Source of the DNA: G965222535 sp965222535
Lineage (GTDB): Bacteria; Pseudomonadota; Gammaproteobacteria; HK1
DNA length: 64,000 nucleotides
Assembly (NCBI GenBank): GCA_965222535.1
Contig: OZ244957.1
Location: 806,001-870,000 of the forward strand
Direction of reading: 5' to 3'
In this document: positions 8,173 to 16,222 of the stretch, piece after piece
Layout: each line of letters opens with the position of its first letter
How positions within the stretch are numbered: the first letter of the stretch is position 1
The notes under the pieces: generated by a model
The model's database searches: none
Told to the model about the DNA's origin: nothing
Seen by the model: only the letters and a program-made list of their open reading frames with translations
Program-made: the position numbers and the translations under genes

Positions 8173-9276
8173 ATGCTGCCATTTAAAACCGATTTGGCGC
8201 CGCTCGCGAAACGGCGTAAGAAGCCCAAGGATGACCGCAGCCTTGCTTTTGGTCGGGTATATAGCGACCACATGTTTTGTATGCAATGGAATGCATCAGA
8301 GGGTTGGCTGCAAGGGCAGTTTTGTCCTTATCAAGCGCTATCGCTGCCTCCCTCGGCTTTGGTATTGCATTATGGGCAAAGCATTTTCGAGGGCTTGAAA
8401 GCATATCGCAACCGCAACAAAAGCGACACCATCAATCTGTTCCGTGTCTATGATAACGCTGTCCGTTTTAATCGTTCTGCAGCCCGCCTTGATCTGCCGC
8501 AGTTAGCCGAAGACGTCTTTGTCAAGGCGGTTGAGGGGTTGATTGCGCTTGATAACGATTGGATTCCACACACCTACGGGACCTCGCTTTACATCCGTCC
8601 AACGATGATCGCGACAGAGCCATATATCGGCTTAAAGTCGGCTTCTGAAGTATTGTTTTTCATCATCACGGGGCCGGTTGGGGCGTATTATCCAGAGGGT
8701 TTTAATCCAATTCGCATTACCGTTAACGACAAGTTCTCAAGAGCCGGGCCGGGCGGTCTTGGAGGCGCAAAAACGGCAGCTAACTACGCCGCCAGCTTGC
8801 TGGCTGAGAAAGACGCCAGCCGACGCGGTTTCTCGCAGGTATTGTGGCTTGATGCGACCGAGCGACGTTACATTGAAGAAGTTGGCTCAATGAACATCCT
8901 GTTCAAAATTAACGGCAAGATCATCACTCCGCCACCCAGTGACACGATCCTTGCCGGCATTACCAAAGATTCTATCTTGGCTTTGTTGCAACGCTGGCAG
9001 ATCCCGTTCGAGGAATACCGCCTCAGCATTGACGAGGTGCTGGAAGCCCATGCCAAGGGCACCTTGGAGGAAGTTTTCGGCGCTGGCACCGCTGCGGTGA
9101 TTACCCCGGTGTCGCAGTTGGAATACCAAGAAAAGCTTTATTGCATCGGCGACCGCAGCAACACTGGTTCAGGTGCGGTAGCTCTGCGGCTGTTTGAGGA
9201 ACTGACGGCCATCCAGTACGGCAACACCTCTGACCCGTTTGGCTGGATCACCGAAGTACAAGAACCGACGAAGTGA
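8173..9276 (+). CDS. ilvE: Branched-chain-amino-acid aminotransferase, BCAT type II
   Basis: Fold-type IV PLP aminotransferase for leucine, isoleucine and valine. The 367 residues from ATG 8173 follow the eukaryote-like type II BCAT pattern rather than the shorter E. coli IlvE: LHYGQSIFEGLKAYR near 70, NLFRVYDNAVRFNRSAARL near 95, YIRPTMIATEPYIG near 145, and GGAKTAANYAAS near 205 with the PLP lysine. ILFKING and the following LAGITKDSILALLQRW are also typical. A GTG at 8101 would add 24 residues without family support; neither start has a clear Shine-Dalgarno sequence. It stands alone between repeat-rich gaps. Confidence 0.93.
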   Translation: MLPFKTDLAPLAKRRKKPKDDRSLAFGRVYSDHMFCMQWNASEGWLQGQFCPYQALSLPPSALVLHYGQSIFEGLKAYRNRNKSDTINLFRVYDNAVRFNRSAARLDLPQLAEDVFVKAVEGLIALDNDWIPHTYGTSLYIRPTMIATEPYIGLKSASEVLFFIITGPVGAYYPEGFNPIRITVNDKFSRAGPGGLGGAKTAANYAASLLAEKDASRRGFSQVLWLDATERRYIEEVGSMNILFKINGKIITPPPSDTILAGITKDSILALLQRWQIPFEEYRLSIDEVLEAHAKGTLEEVFGAGTAAVITPVSQLEYQEKLYCIGDRSNTGSGAVALRLFEELTAIQYGNTSDPFGWITEVQEPTK

Positions 9277-9307
9277 GCATACAGAGCCCGCCGATCATTC
9301 AATAGGA

Positions 9308-9501
9308 AACCTCGGAAAACCTCAACGGGATGGGGGTAAGGATGAAGGGATTGTTTTATGTTTAATGCGGCACGCCGGCGGCGCGCCGTTCGCTGACCTC
9401 TCGATCCGCTCAACGGCACCACGAAATGATGATTGGAAGGGTCATTTCCCAATAGACAGCACCTCGAAAAGCTAGTTTCGCGCAGTTTTTCGAGGTGCCC
9501 A
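9308..9501 (+). repeat. Composite R1-R2 repeat
   Basis: Starts with the R1 left end (ACCTCGGAAAACCTCAACGG, about 9310), then an R2 body with GCCGGCGGCGCGCCGTTCGC near 9370 and TCAACGGCACCACGAAATGA near 9408. It ends in an R1-type hairpin at about 9461-9499 (GCACCTCGAAAA and TTTTTCGAGGTGC). It looks like R2 material replacing the R1 core. It fills most of the 372-base ilvE-purB gap. Confidence 0.7.
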
Positions 9502-9648
9502 ATAAACAAAAATCCTACCCCAGCTAACGCAACTTCATAAGCCGCCAAAGAAAAATCTGACACTTAGCATTCAGCCCCGAATAAATGGACTTTGAAAACC
9601 AGCGTTTTAATGTGCTCCCAAAATGGAATTCCGATCCAGAGTCGCTGA

Positions 9649-11091
9649 ATGATGCCCCGTGACGCGGCTGACGCCTCTGGAGTGGATCAGCCACCGCCAG
9701 AGCCAGAGCAAGAGAGTGCCTACTCCACCGCTGCGCTCACCGCGATCTCGCCGGTGGATGGGCGTTATGCCGCGGCGACCCACGCGCTGCGTCCGTTGTT
9801 CAGCGAATGGGGGTTGATGCGCCAACGCCTGCGGGTTGAGATCGAGTGGCTATTGGCGTTAGTCGCGGAACCGTCGATCAGCGATACCCCGGTGCTTGAC
9901 GATCAAGCCGTTGCCGCGCTGCGGGGAATCGCCGAAGGCTTTGACGACAAAGCCGCGCTCGCGATCAAGTCGATCGAAGCGACGACGCGACACGATGTCA
10001 AAGCGATTGAGTATTACCTCAGGCAACGCATTGCGGCGGTATTGCCGGGAAAGCAGCGGATCAGCGATTTCTTGCATTTCGCTTGCACCTCTGAAGACAT
10101 CAACAATCTGTGCTATGCGTTGATGTTGCGCGACGCCCGCGATGCGCTGCTACTACCCGCCGTTGAGCACCTGACGCAAGTTTTACGCACTCTTGCCCAC
10201 GCTCATGCCGCAGCGCCAATGCTGGCGCGCACCCATGGCCAGCCGGCATCGCCGACGACGATGGGCAAGGAGATGGCGGTTTTTGTCTATCGCTTTGCCC
10301 ATCAACAGGACGGCCTTGCACGCATTGCGATACGCGGTAAGTTGAACGGCGCGGTGGGTAACTACAACGCCCACCTGAGTGCTTATCCCGATGTCGATTG
10401 GCGCCGTATGTCACAGGCTTTCGTCTCCTCCTTTGGGCTTGAGTGGAACCCGTATACCACCCAGATTGAATCGCGAGACGCGCTCGCGGAGCTACTGGAT
10501 GCCATCGTGCGCTGCAACCATATCCTGCTGGATCTGTGCCGTGACTGCTGGAGCTATATCGCTGCGGGCTATTTCATCCAAGAGATCGAATGCGATGCAG
10601 TGGGTTCATCAACAATGCCGCATAAAGTCAACCCCATCGAGTTTGAAAACGCCGAAGGCAATTTGGGCGTCGCGAACGCCCTGTTGTCGCATCTCAGCGC
10701 CAAATTGCCGATCTCCAGGTTGCAGCGCGATCTGAGCGACTCAACCGCGATGCGCAACCTCGGCAGCGGCATAGCCCATACGTTGATCGCGCTCGATTCG
10801 TGCACTCGTGGGCTGTGCAAACTGTCGCTCAACCCAGCGCGCATGGCTTCAGATCTGGATGCCGCCTGGGAAGTGTTGGCAGAGCCGATTCAGACTGTGA
10901 TGCGGCGCTACGGCCTGCCATTACCCTATGAGCAGTTGAAAAGCATCTCTCGCGGGCACACGATCAACAAAACAGCATTGCATAATTTCATCCGTCAACT
11001 ACCATTACCAGAGAGCGTCCAATCGGCTCTGTTGCAACTAACCCCTGCCAGTTATACTGGAGCTGCCGAACACTTGGCGCGCGAAGTCTAG
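9649..11091 (+). CDS. purB: Adenylosuccinate lyase
   Basis: Fumarase/aspartase-superfamily homotetramer acting twice in purine synthesis (SAICAR to AICAR, adenylosuccinate to AMP). Family marks: LTAISPVDGRYAAATHALRP after a 26-residue extension, KSIEATTRHDVKAIEYYLR near 110, FACTSEDINNL near 145, ARTHGQPASPTTMGKEMA near 190 with the catalytic histidine, and the signature GSSTMPHKVNPIEFENAEGN near 325. Length 480 is longer than the roughly 456 of E. coli because of the N-terminus. No ATG exists closer to the conserved start, so ATG 9649 (or 9652) or an in-frame GTG at 9682 is used. Confidence 0.95.
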   Translation: MMPRDAADASGVDQPPPEPEQESAYSTAALTAISPVDGRYAAATHALRPLFSEWGLMRQRLRVEIEWLLALVAEPSISDTPVLDDQAVAALRGIAEGFDDKAALAIKSIEATTRHDVKAIEYYLRQRIAAVLPGKQRISDFLHFACTSEDINNLCYALMLRDARDALLLPAVEHLTQVLRTLAHAHAAAPMLARTHGQPASPTTMGKEMAVFVYRFAHQQDGLARIAIRGKLNGAVGNYNAHLSAYPDVDWRRMSQAFVSSFGLEWNPYTTQIESRDALAELLDAIVRCNHILLDLCRDCWSYIAAGYFIQEIECDAVGSSTMPHKVNPIEFENAEGNLGVANALLSHLSAKLPISRLQRDLSDSTAMRNLGSGIAHTLIALDSCTRGLCKLSLNPARMASDLDAAWEVLAEPIQTVMRRYGLPLPYEQLKSISRGHTINKTALHNFIRQLPLPESVQSALLQLTPASYTGAAEHLAREV

Positions 11092-11154
11092 CCGCTTGCT
11101 CTCGCCGCAAACGGCAGCAACGTCAAAGTACACTGATAACGGAGGTATCACGCC

Positions 11155-11469
11155 ATGACGCAAAAACATCCACATCCCAAGGCAACGCTCTTGGCGTTGC
11201 TCATCAGCAGCGCGCTTGGCTATGCGACGCCATCCCTAGTGAACGCCCAAATGGGTGAAATGCCCACGATGGCCGAGCTGGCCGCGATGAGGGCTATGGC
11301 TGTGCAACAAAGCGCCTCCGCGCACGCTGATTCGCTGATCACTGGAGTCGTCAATGGGATGGAACAAGAACCGCATGGAGATTACCTATCCTCCCTGCCC
11401 TGTATTTTCTGCAGTGCTGATAAAACCGACAAAAAGACCGATAACTCCGCAGAAAAAGATGCGCCGTAA
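11155..11469 (+). CDS. Small secreted protein of unknown function
   Basis: A 104-residue protein with a clear signal peptide: basic start MTQKHPHPK, hydrophobic stretch to about 20, and likely cleavage after SLVNAQ or nearby. The mature part is rich in Met and Ala (MGEMPTMAELAAMRAMAVQQ) and contains one CIFC motif near residue 88, followed by a charged Lys/Asp tail. GGAGG lies 9 bases before the ATG, supporting translation. It follows purB by 63 bases on the same strand and may be cotranscribed. I recognise no family. The CxxC-type pair might bind metal or form a disulfide, which is inference only. Confidence 0.6.
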   Translation: MTQKHPHPKATLLALLISSALGYATPSLVNAQMGEMPTMAELAAMRAMAVQQSASAHADSLITGVVNGMEQEPHGDYLSSLPCIFCSADKTDKKTDNSAEKDAP

Positions 11470-12130
11470 GCATCTCCCGCTTTAAAAGAGCCCTACGCGC
11501 CTCTTTGCCAAGAGTCGTGCGTTTTAAGTTTTCTTGGGTTGAGAGAGAAGCCGCCTGCGCTATGCCATAGCACAAATAGCTGGGTAAGGTGCCCGACCAA
11601 CAGAGGGAAGGGTTAGACGCTTGTCATCCTTCGGGATGCTTGATTGAGCGCGTCCCAAAACTGTGCACGGGAACGCCCCCTCTCCTTCTAAGAGAGGAGG
11701 GCCGAAGGGCATTGGTTATGACTTAGTGCAGTGCATTCTGCGCAAGTTTGGCGCAGCTCTTGGCATAGTGGCGGGCGATGCTCTGGCAATGCTGTGCTGG
11801 TGTTCTGGAGGAGAAGCCCTCCCTTCCGCAGTTATTTCAGTGCCCTGCTGTACAAAGCACCACTCGTTGGCTTTTCATACGCTGTCGCAAGCGCGAAGCC
11901 TCATTGTGATAGTTGGCGAGAAGTCGGTCCGACAATGGCAGGTAGGGTACGCACGTCAAAAGCAACGGCAAAACCCTTGTTGAAAGCGGAAGCCTCCCGT
12001 TGAGCATCCGTGGAGGCGCTTACTACACAGGAAACCAGCAAATTCAGAGATGCCCCCTAGAGGGCATTTTCGCTTTGTGTTGATAGCCGGCGTTGCGCTG
12101 GCTTTTCGCGATACACCCTATTCGCAACAT
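11470..12130. other. Intergenic stretch with R3-type repeat
   Basis: No gene seen. At 11718-11850 there is a diverged R3 unit: GACTTAGTGCAGTGCATTCTG, CTTGGCATAGTGGCGGGCGA, CTCTGGCAATGCTG, and TTCTGGAGGAGAAGCCCTCC followed by CAGTTATTT. The same ordered phrases recur at 41.9, 44.5 and 62.5 kb. A weak stem (AAAGAG near 11484 with CTCTTT near 11502) follows the small secreted-protein gene but lacks a good T-run. Confidence 0.5.
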
Positions 12131-12283
12131 AGGGTACCTCGAAAAACCAGCTTCGCTAGCTTTTCGAGGTACCCTGCGGGGCTTGTCTATTGGGGGAAGG
12201 GTTATAAATCAACGGCTTACGTTACAGGAGATCATGTCCCTTCCCCCAAATCCCCATCCCACTGAGGTTTTTCGAGGTTCCCC
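12131..12283 (-). repeat. R1 repeat, best full-length copy
   Basis: Inverse orientation. Hairpin at 12131-12175 with arms GGGTACCTCGAAAA and TTTTCGAGGTACCC. Then GCGGGGCTTGTCTATTGGGG, AAGGGTTATAAATCAACGGC, TTACGTTACAG, CCCTTCCCCCAAATCCCC and TTTTTCGAGGTTCCCC. This is a good reference copy for the family. Confidence 0.9.
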
Positions 12284-12444
12284 ATAGCCTTACGGCATCT
12301 TATGAAGCAACGCTGCAAACTTTCAAACCCTGCTGTTGGTTCGAAAAACGATCGGAGGTGGCGCACGTAGCAAAAAGTCCCCAGTGCTTACGCACGCCAC
12401 CCCTTGCATGAGAGTTCCACGTTGCTTTTTCAGGATTGAAAATT

Positions 12445-12756
12445 TCAACCCCAAATACTAGGAGGGCCACCTGGACCTTCTAGAGAAGGAAGGCCGCCGC
12501 TAAGAGGGCTATTATTAGTGGGTCCAGTATACGGCGTAGTTACGGTGATCGTATTCGCATAAATTGTCGCTTCTACTAGGCTATTATAATGCCCTCCCTC
12601 TATAAGCGCGTCAACAAAGTCATTGTAAGATACCTGACCATTACTATAATTTGATGTCAGGTCCTCTAGATTTGATATTGATCCCTTTCCCTTCATAGTT
12701 CTATTCTCCTTTTTGGGTGGTTTTACATAAGGGGCAGAGGGAAGATAGCAGGCCAT
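12445..12756 (-). CDS. Small protein of unknown function downstream of Hcp-like genes
   Basis: Frame of 103 residues from ATG 12756, or 83 residues from an in-frame ATG at 12696. Both starts have a strong Shine-Dalgarno sequence (AAGGAG about 9-10 bases upstream), which is unusual. The shared part has an acidic, helical-looking N-terminal half (ISNLEDLTSNYSNGQVSYND, then FVDALIEGGHYNSLVEA) and a Pro/Gly/Ser-rich tail ending PSLEGPGGPPSIWG. It is the last ORF of the Hcp-like cluster and is probably cotranscribed with it. No family is recognised. The leader-like front and Gly/Pro-rich tail loosely recall a peptide precursor, or a small cargo protein; neither is shown. The DNA is more AT-rich than its surroundings. 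Confidence 0.55.
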   Translation of the reverse strand: MACYLPSAPYVKPPKKENRTMKGKGSISNLEDLTSNYSNGQVSYNDFVDALIEGGHYNSLVEATIYANTITVTTPYTGPTNNSPLSGGLPSLEGPGGPPSIWG

Positions 12757-12759
12757 GGG

Positions 12760-12831
12760 TTAGATCTCCTTGACCGGCCACCACCCCAACAAAGCGCCTT
12801 CAGCCAGATAGAACGCAAGGGCGATACCCAT
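12760..12831 (-). CDS. Possible 23-residue hydrophobic microprotein
   Basis: ATG at 12831 preceded by AAAGGGTGG encodes MGIALAFYLAEGALLGWWPV followed by KEI, one short hydrophobic segment. Its stop overlaps the ribosome-binding region of the next ORF (ATG 12756), so coupling is possible. It lies between the second Hcp-like gene and the small protein. Too short to recognise; it may be a chance frame or a remnant of a longer membrane protein. Confidence 0.25.
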   Translation of the reverse strand: MGIALAFYLAEGALLGWWPVKEI

Positions 12832-12899
12832 GTACCACCCTTTACGCGTCCCTTACTACAGCAACCAAAAAACCACACGAACCGAATAGTGCTGGAAAA

Positions 12900-13394
12900 T
12901 TAAGTGAGCTCTGTTGAGTTAGCAACATTCCAACCGCCAGAGACACTACCGGTTTTGCTGCCGTCCGCGTAAACATTCGCAGTCGCTGAGATAGAGCTAT
13001 ACGACAACGCGAACACCTCAAGCGGATCGTCATCGGCATTGTTCGGCGCATCACCCTTAACACCACTTGCTACCGAGGTAACATAAACGTCAGTCAGCTC
13101 AAATACTTCAGTGGGCTGCGAAGCGCCATCCACCATCTTCAAGACGGTGACCTTGACAGTCCCAAGATTCTGCCCTTTCAGCGCGGCTAAACGTAGTTTC
13201 GGTGATGCTTTATCGATTCCATGAACCAGTGCCATCGGGCCGTGCGTAGAAGAACCATCCACACGCGCCGTAATAGTTGGGTCAGTTGCCAGAGTGATAG
13301 CATGATTCATCTGTGAGCAGCGAATCTGATCGGTGTAACCTTCATGTACGCTATCGCCCTGAACGCTATCAATGCCTACCATAATGTCAGCCAT
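12900..13394 (-). CDS. Hcp-like (type VI secretion tube family) protein B
   Basis: A 164-residue protein with the Hcp pattern: IDSVQGDSVHEGYTDQIRC near the start, THGPMALVHGIDKASPKLRL around 55-75 (family: F-T-K-x-ID-x-ASP-x-L), TVKVTVLKM, VFELTDVYVTSVASG around 105, LEVFALSYSSISATANVY around 130, and a C-terminal GGWNVANSTEL. Hcp forms stacked hexameric rings, the inner tube of contractile secretion systems, and can carry effectors. AGGAGA is well placed before the ATG at 13394. It lies 51 bases after a paralogue on the same strand. No sheath, baseplate or ClpV gene is in the window, so whether it works in a T6SS is unknown. Confidence 0.75.
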   Translation of the reverse strand: MADIMVGIDSVQGDSVHEGYTDQIRCSQMNHAITLATDPTITARVDGSSTHGPMALVHGIDKASPKLRLAALKGQNLGTVKVTVLKMVDGASQPTEVFELTDVYVTSVASGVKGDAPNNADDDPLEVFALSYSSISATANVYADGSKTGSVSGGWNVANSTELT

Positions 13395-13445
13395 TTTTAT
13401 TCTCCTGATGAATTATTAAGTGAAAAAAGAAATGCAGGGCGTGGG

Positions 13446-13919
13446 TTACGCACTCAGCTCTGTGCCAGTTTGCTGATTCCAAGCAGAGGAAACATTACCC
13501 GCTTCGACACCGTTATTGTATTGCGTATAAGTCCAAGTAATGCGTGGAGAGCTAAGCTCGATGCTCTCTACCATGCCATTACCGTCTTGCGTACCCTGTA
13601 CCCGGTACGCCCCGACGATAGTCGCTTGTAACTTAATCGTCATATACGCGACCAAACCTTCCTCAATATTACGGAAAATGGAAATAGTGGTTGTCCCGAT
13701 ATTACGGCCAGCTGATGCCGCCACCAAGAGCTTAGGGCTGGCGCTGTCTTTAACCCGGCGCAGCACCACACTTTCATAGCGTCCTCTGCCAGAGGAACTG
13801 CTACCACTTTTCACTACCGTAACTTTATCAGTAATACCAAACGCTTCGACAGCATCTTCGAAGCCGTTAATCTGGCTCTCACCAGAAATGTTTTCAAACT
13901 GGGCGACAATCGTTGCCAT
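13446..13919 (-). CDS. Hcp-like (type VI secretion tube family) protein A
   Basis: A 157-residue paralogue of the next gene. Hcp-type signals are ENISGESQINGFEDAVEAFG, RYESVVLRRVKDSASPKLLV around 47-66, TTTISIFRN, the stretch VESIELSSPRITWTYTQYNN around 118-137, and the ending SAWNQQTGTELSA. Both paralogues share the C-terminal pattern W-N followed by T-E-L. The usual Hcp motif FTKxxDxASP is altered to LRRVKDSASP. GGAGAG lies six bases before ATG 13919. It is the promoter-proximal gene of the cluster. Two diverged copies side by side may form a mixed tube or serve different cargo (inference). Confidence 0.7.
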   Translation of the reverse strand: MATIVAQFENISGESQINGFEDAVEAFGITDKVTVVKSGSSSSGRGRYESVVLRRVKDSASPKLLVAASAGRNIGTTTISIFRNIEEGLVAYMTIKLQATIVGAYRVQGTQDGNGMVESIELSSPRITWTYTQYNNGVEAGNVSSAWNQQTGTELSA

Positions 13920-14175
13920 GGTTTCTCTCCGTTTTAAGGGTTGTTAATCGATTGTTACAGACACTAACAGATGACACTCAGGAAATATCGTCAAACGATC
14001 ATCTCAAGTGCCGCATTGTCCTGAATGGTAGTTTGAAAATCACTGACGATATGCTTTAGAGTACGCATTAACTGATTCTGCTTATCTACCGTAGTATCTG
14101 TATAGCTATCCATCCACAGATACTTTAACTATAGTTGACAAAACATGAAGATCATAAAGATTCATTTAAAAAAAT

Positions 14176-14203
14176 AATATCATTATAATACAAATGTAGT
14201 CAA
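14176..14203 (-). promoter_or_regulatory. Candidate sigma-70 promoter for the Hcp-like cluster
   Basis: On the minus strand TTGACT (14203-14198) is followed 16 bases later by GATATT (14181-14176) in very AT-rich DNA. It would give a leader of about 250 bases before Hcp-like protein A. Otherwise the 369-base gap 13920-14288 holds only AT-rich sequence and the aceK terminator. Confidence 0.25.
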
Positions 14204-14255
14204 ATAGATCATAAGCATTTGAAGTGTATACTCCTGATAGCGTCTTTCGCTGCAA

Positions 14256-14280
14256 CAAAAACCCCGCAACCGCGTGGGTG
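14256..14280 (-). terminator. Probable Rho-independent terminator of aceK
   Basis: Read on the minus strand: ACCC-A-CGC, loop GGTT, GCGGGGT, then TTTTG. This is a seven-pair GC-rich stem with one bulged A and a short T-run just after the aceK stop codon. Confidence 0.45.
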
Positions 14281-14288
14281 CGCGCGTC

Positions 14289-15971
14289 TCACAGCGGCGG
14301 CTGGCGTTGTTGATGCCGTGCTTGCGCCTGTAGCCAGAATGCAGGGGTCAACAGATCAACATGATGGTCAAGGAATACTTGTTTCAGATCCGGCTTAAGC
14401 CCCAGAAAACTGTTGAACTGCTCGGGAAACACATCGTGCTCGGTGGTTTCAAACAAGTGCTCATCAGATAATTCCAGCAATTCATCATGCACTGTGGGAA
14501 GGCTGCGGATGATGCAATCGGTGAGCATGCTGACTTCATCAAAGTCATAGAACACCACTCGCCCGCCACGGGTCACACCAAAGTTCTTCAGCAGCATATC
14601 ACCAGGGAAAATGTTGCTAAAGGCCATGTCTTTGATCGCTTGACCGTAGTCCAATACCGCCTCATACGTCCGCATCCAACTGGACTCAGCTAGGAAAAGG
14701 TTCAGCGGTCGGATTTTGCGCTCCATGTAGATTAATTCGAATACCACTTGGTCGCGCTCAAGGCGTATCGTGCTCGCGGCTTCATGCAGCAACTCATCCA
14801 ATACCGCAGAGGAGAAAATACGCCGCGGAAGCGCAACTCTTCTGAATGCTTGGGTGCCCATCATGCGTCCAGCGCGATCATGCCTTGCAACTAGGCGATA
14901 GCGATCGATGACTTGGCTGCGGGTGATCTTTTTGGCGGTGCCGAAGTGATCCCGAATGACCTTGAAAACCAGATGATACGAGGGGTGGGTGAATACGATC
15001 ATGACCATCCCTTTGGTCCCCGGCGCGGGGATAAAGCACTCGTTAGAGGTGCGTAAAAAACGCGCCAAATGGCGATAACGTTCGGTTTTTGCCTGTCGTA
15101 CGCGACCCAGTACTGAGTACAACTCATCGATCGAGCGGTGAGGTAGTAAGTGTTTCAGGTAATGTACCGCGCCACGCACATGCGCCAAGTCAACGAAAAA
15201 ATGAGCGCGCGTAAAGTCTAATAAGGCACCGACCTCAAGCTCCGACATATAAACGCCATCAACCTCAATCCCCGTCGGAGAATTAGCAAGGCCGATCATC
15301 AGCGGCGCGGTCCATCCCTTGCCTTCTGCTTTCCCGACTAAAAATGCCCGCGTGGTTTGATAAAACACAGTTTGCATCAATTCGATGCGCAGCAGCGTTT
15401 GCGGCCGGCGGTAATGACGCCACATCAACTGTTCAATTTGTCTGCACAGATATGCAAGATCACGGTCAGTACTTTTATAAGGTATCGAAAAGGCAAAATC
15501 ACGCAGTACCAATGCCAACAAGCGCGACAGATCAGACCAGTGCAGATACATTCTCACCAGCGGTTGCTCACCAGTGTGCTCTTGGGTATCGAGATCAAGT
15601 ACAAATTCAGTCAAGGGGTTCACCCCCAAAGGATCAAAGATGCGACGATTGACCGAAGTGAAAAAAGTACGCGCAAACTCTGCATCAGTAAAACGATCGA
15701 TGCGCAGCCCATAGTATTCTTTCAACTGGTGCCAGAAGCGCTGATCATGCGCGAGCGTGCCCAACTGGGTTTTCAGCGCCGCCGCAGTGCGTTCAATCGA
15801 TTTCTCCCACAATCCAAGGCGCTCTGCACGATCGGCTTTTGCGCCAACCCAGTTGCGATGCAAAAAATGATCCGCCGCACGCAGCGTAATACGGCGGAAA
15901 TTTTTGTCATAGCGCCCAAAAGAGGTGTAAATAAAGCGCGCTGTTGATCTCACCAAGGAAGATGGAGTCAC
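14289..15971 (-). CDS. aceK: Isocitrate dehydrogenase kinase/phosphatase
   Basis: Bifunctional enzyme that phosphorylates isocitrate dehydrogenase, shutting it off so that carbon enters the glyoxylate shunt, and also reverses this. The 560 residues are near the E. coli length (578). The ATP-binding loop region FIPAPGTKGMVMIVFTHPSY is near 313-332, followed by FKVIRDHF with the conserved lysine; the core DMLLKNFGVTRGGRVVFYDF near 470-490 carries the kinase-fold catalytic and metal-binding residues. E. coli has aceBAK; here no aceA or aceB is adjacent, and the only malate synthase in the window (43.4 kb) is a pseudogene. Confidence 0.93.
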   Translation of the reverse strand: MTPSSLVRSTARFIYTSFGRYDKNFRRITLRAADHFLHRNWVGAKADRAERLGLWEKSIERTAAALKTQLGTLAHDQRFWHQLKEYYGLRIDRFTDAEFARTFFTSVNRRIFDPLGVNPLTEFVLDLDTQEHTGEQPLVRMYLHWSDLSRLLALVLRDFAFSIPYKSTDRDLAYLCRQIEQLMWRHYRRPQTLLRIELMQTVFYQTTRAFLVGKAEGKGWTAPLMIGLANSPTGIEVDGVYMSELEVGALLDFTRAHFFVDLAHVRGAVHYLKHLLPHRSIDELYSVLGRVRQAKTERYRHLARFLRTSNECFIPAPGTKGMVMIVFTHPSYHLVFKVIRDHFGTAKKITRSQVIDRYRLVARHDRAGRMMGTQAFRRVALPRRIFSSAVLDELLHEAASTIRLERDQVVFELIYMERKIRPLNLFLAESSWMRTYEAVLDYGQAIKDMAFSNIFPGDMLLKNFGVTRGGRVVFYDFDEVSMLTDCIIRSLPTVHDELLELSDEHLFETTEHDVFPEQFNSFLGLKPDLKQVFLDHHVDLLTPAFWLQAQARHQQRQPPL

Positions 15972-16222
15972 CTTGCAGCATCCACGAAGCGGTCAGGCCT
16001 TGGCGTACCGAACCGAAGTTTCAGTTGAGCGTAATTCGGAACATACCGGCACCTTGAAAGACCGCGGCGCTGCAAGGGCGCTTCGAAAACCCCATTCCGT
16101 GATTCTTTGAAGGCTATGTCAAATTCCATTTTCTATTTGAATAAATGATTATAAATCAATATTTTATAAACCCAATGGAAGCAGGCTTTGATCTCTCAAA
16201 CTCTGGGGGTTTCGCGATGCCT

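Noticed and set aside
12842..13066. 74-codon minus-strand frame overlapping Hcp-like protein B
   Set aside because: It is out of frame with the Hcp-like gene, which has the ribosome-binding site and the conserved pattern.
12445..13919. A complete type VI secretion locus
   Set aside because: Only Hcp-like proteins are present; no VipA/B, ClpV, TssK, VgrG or membrane-complex gene lies in the window.
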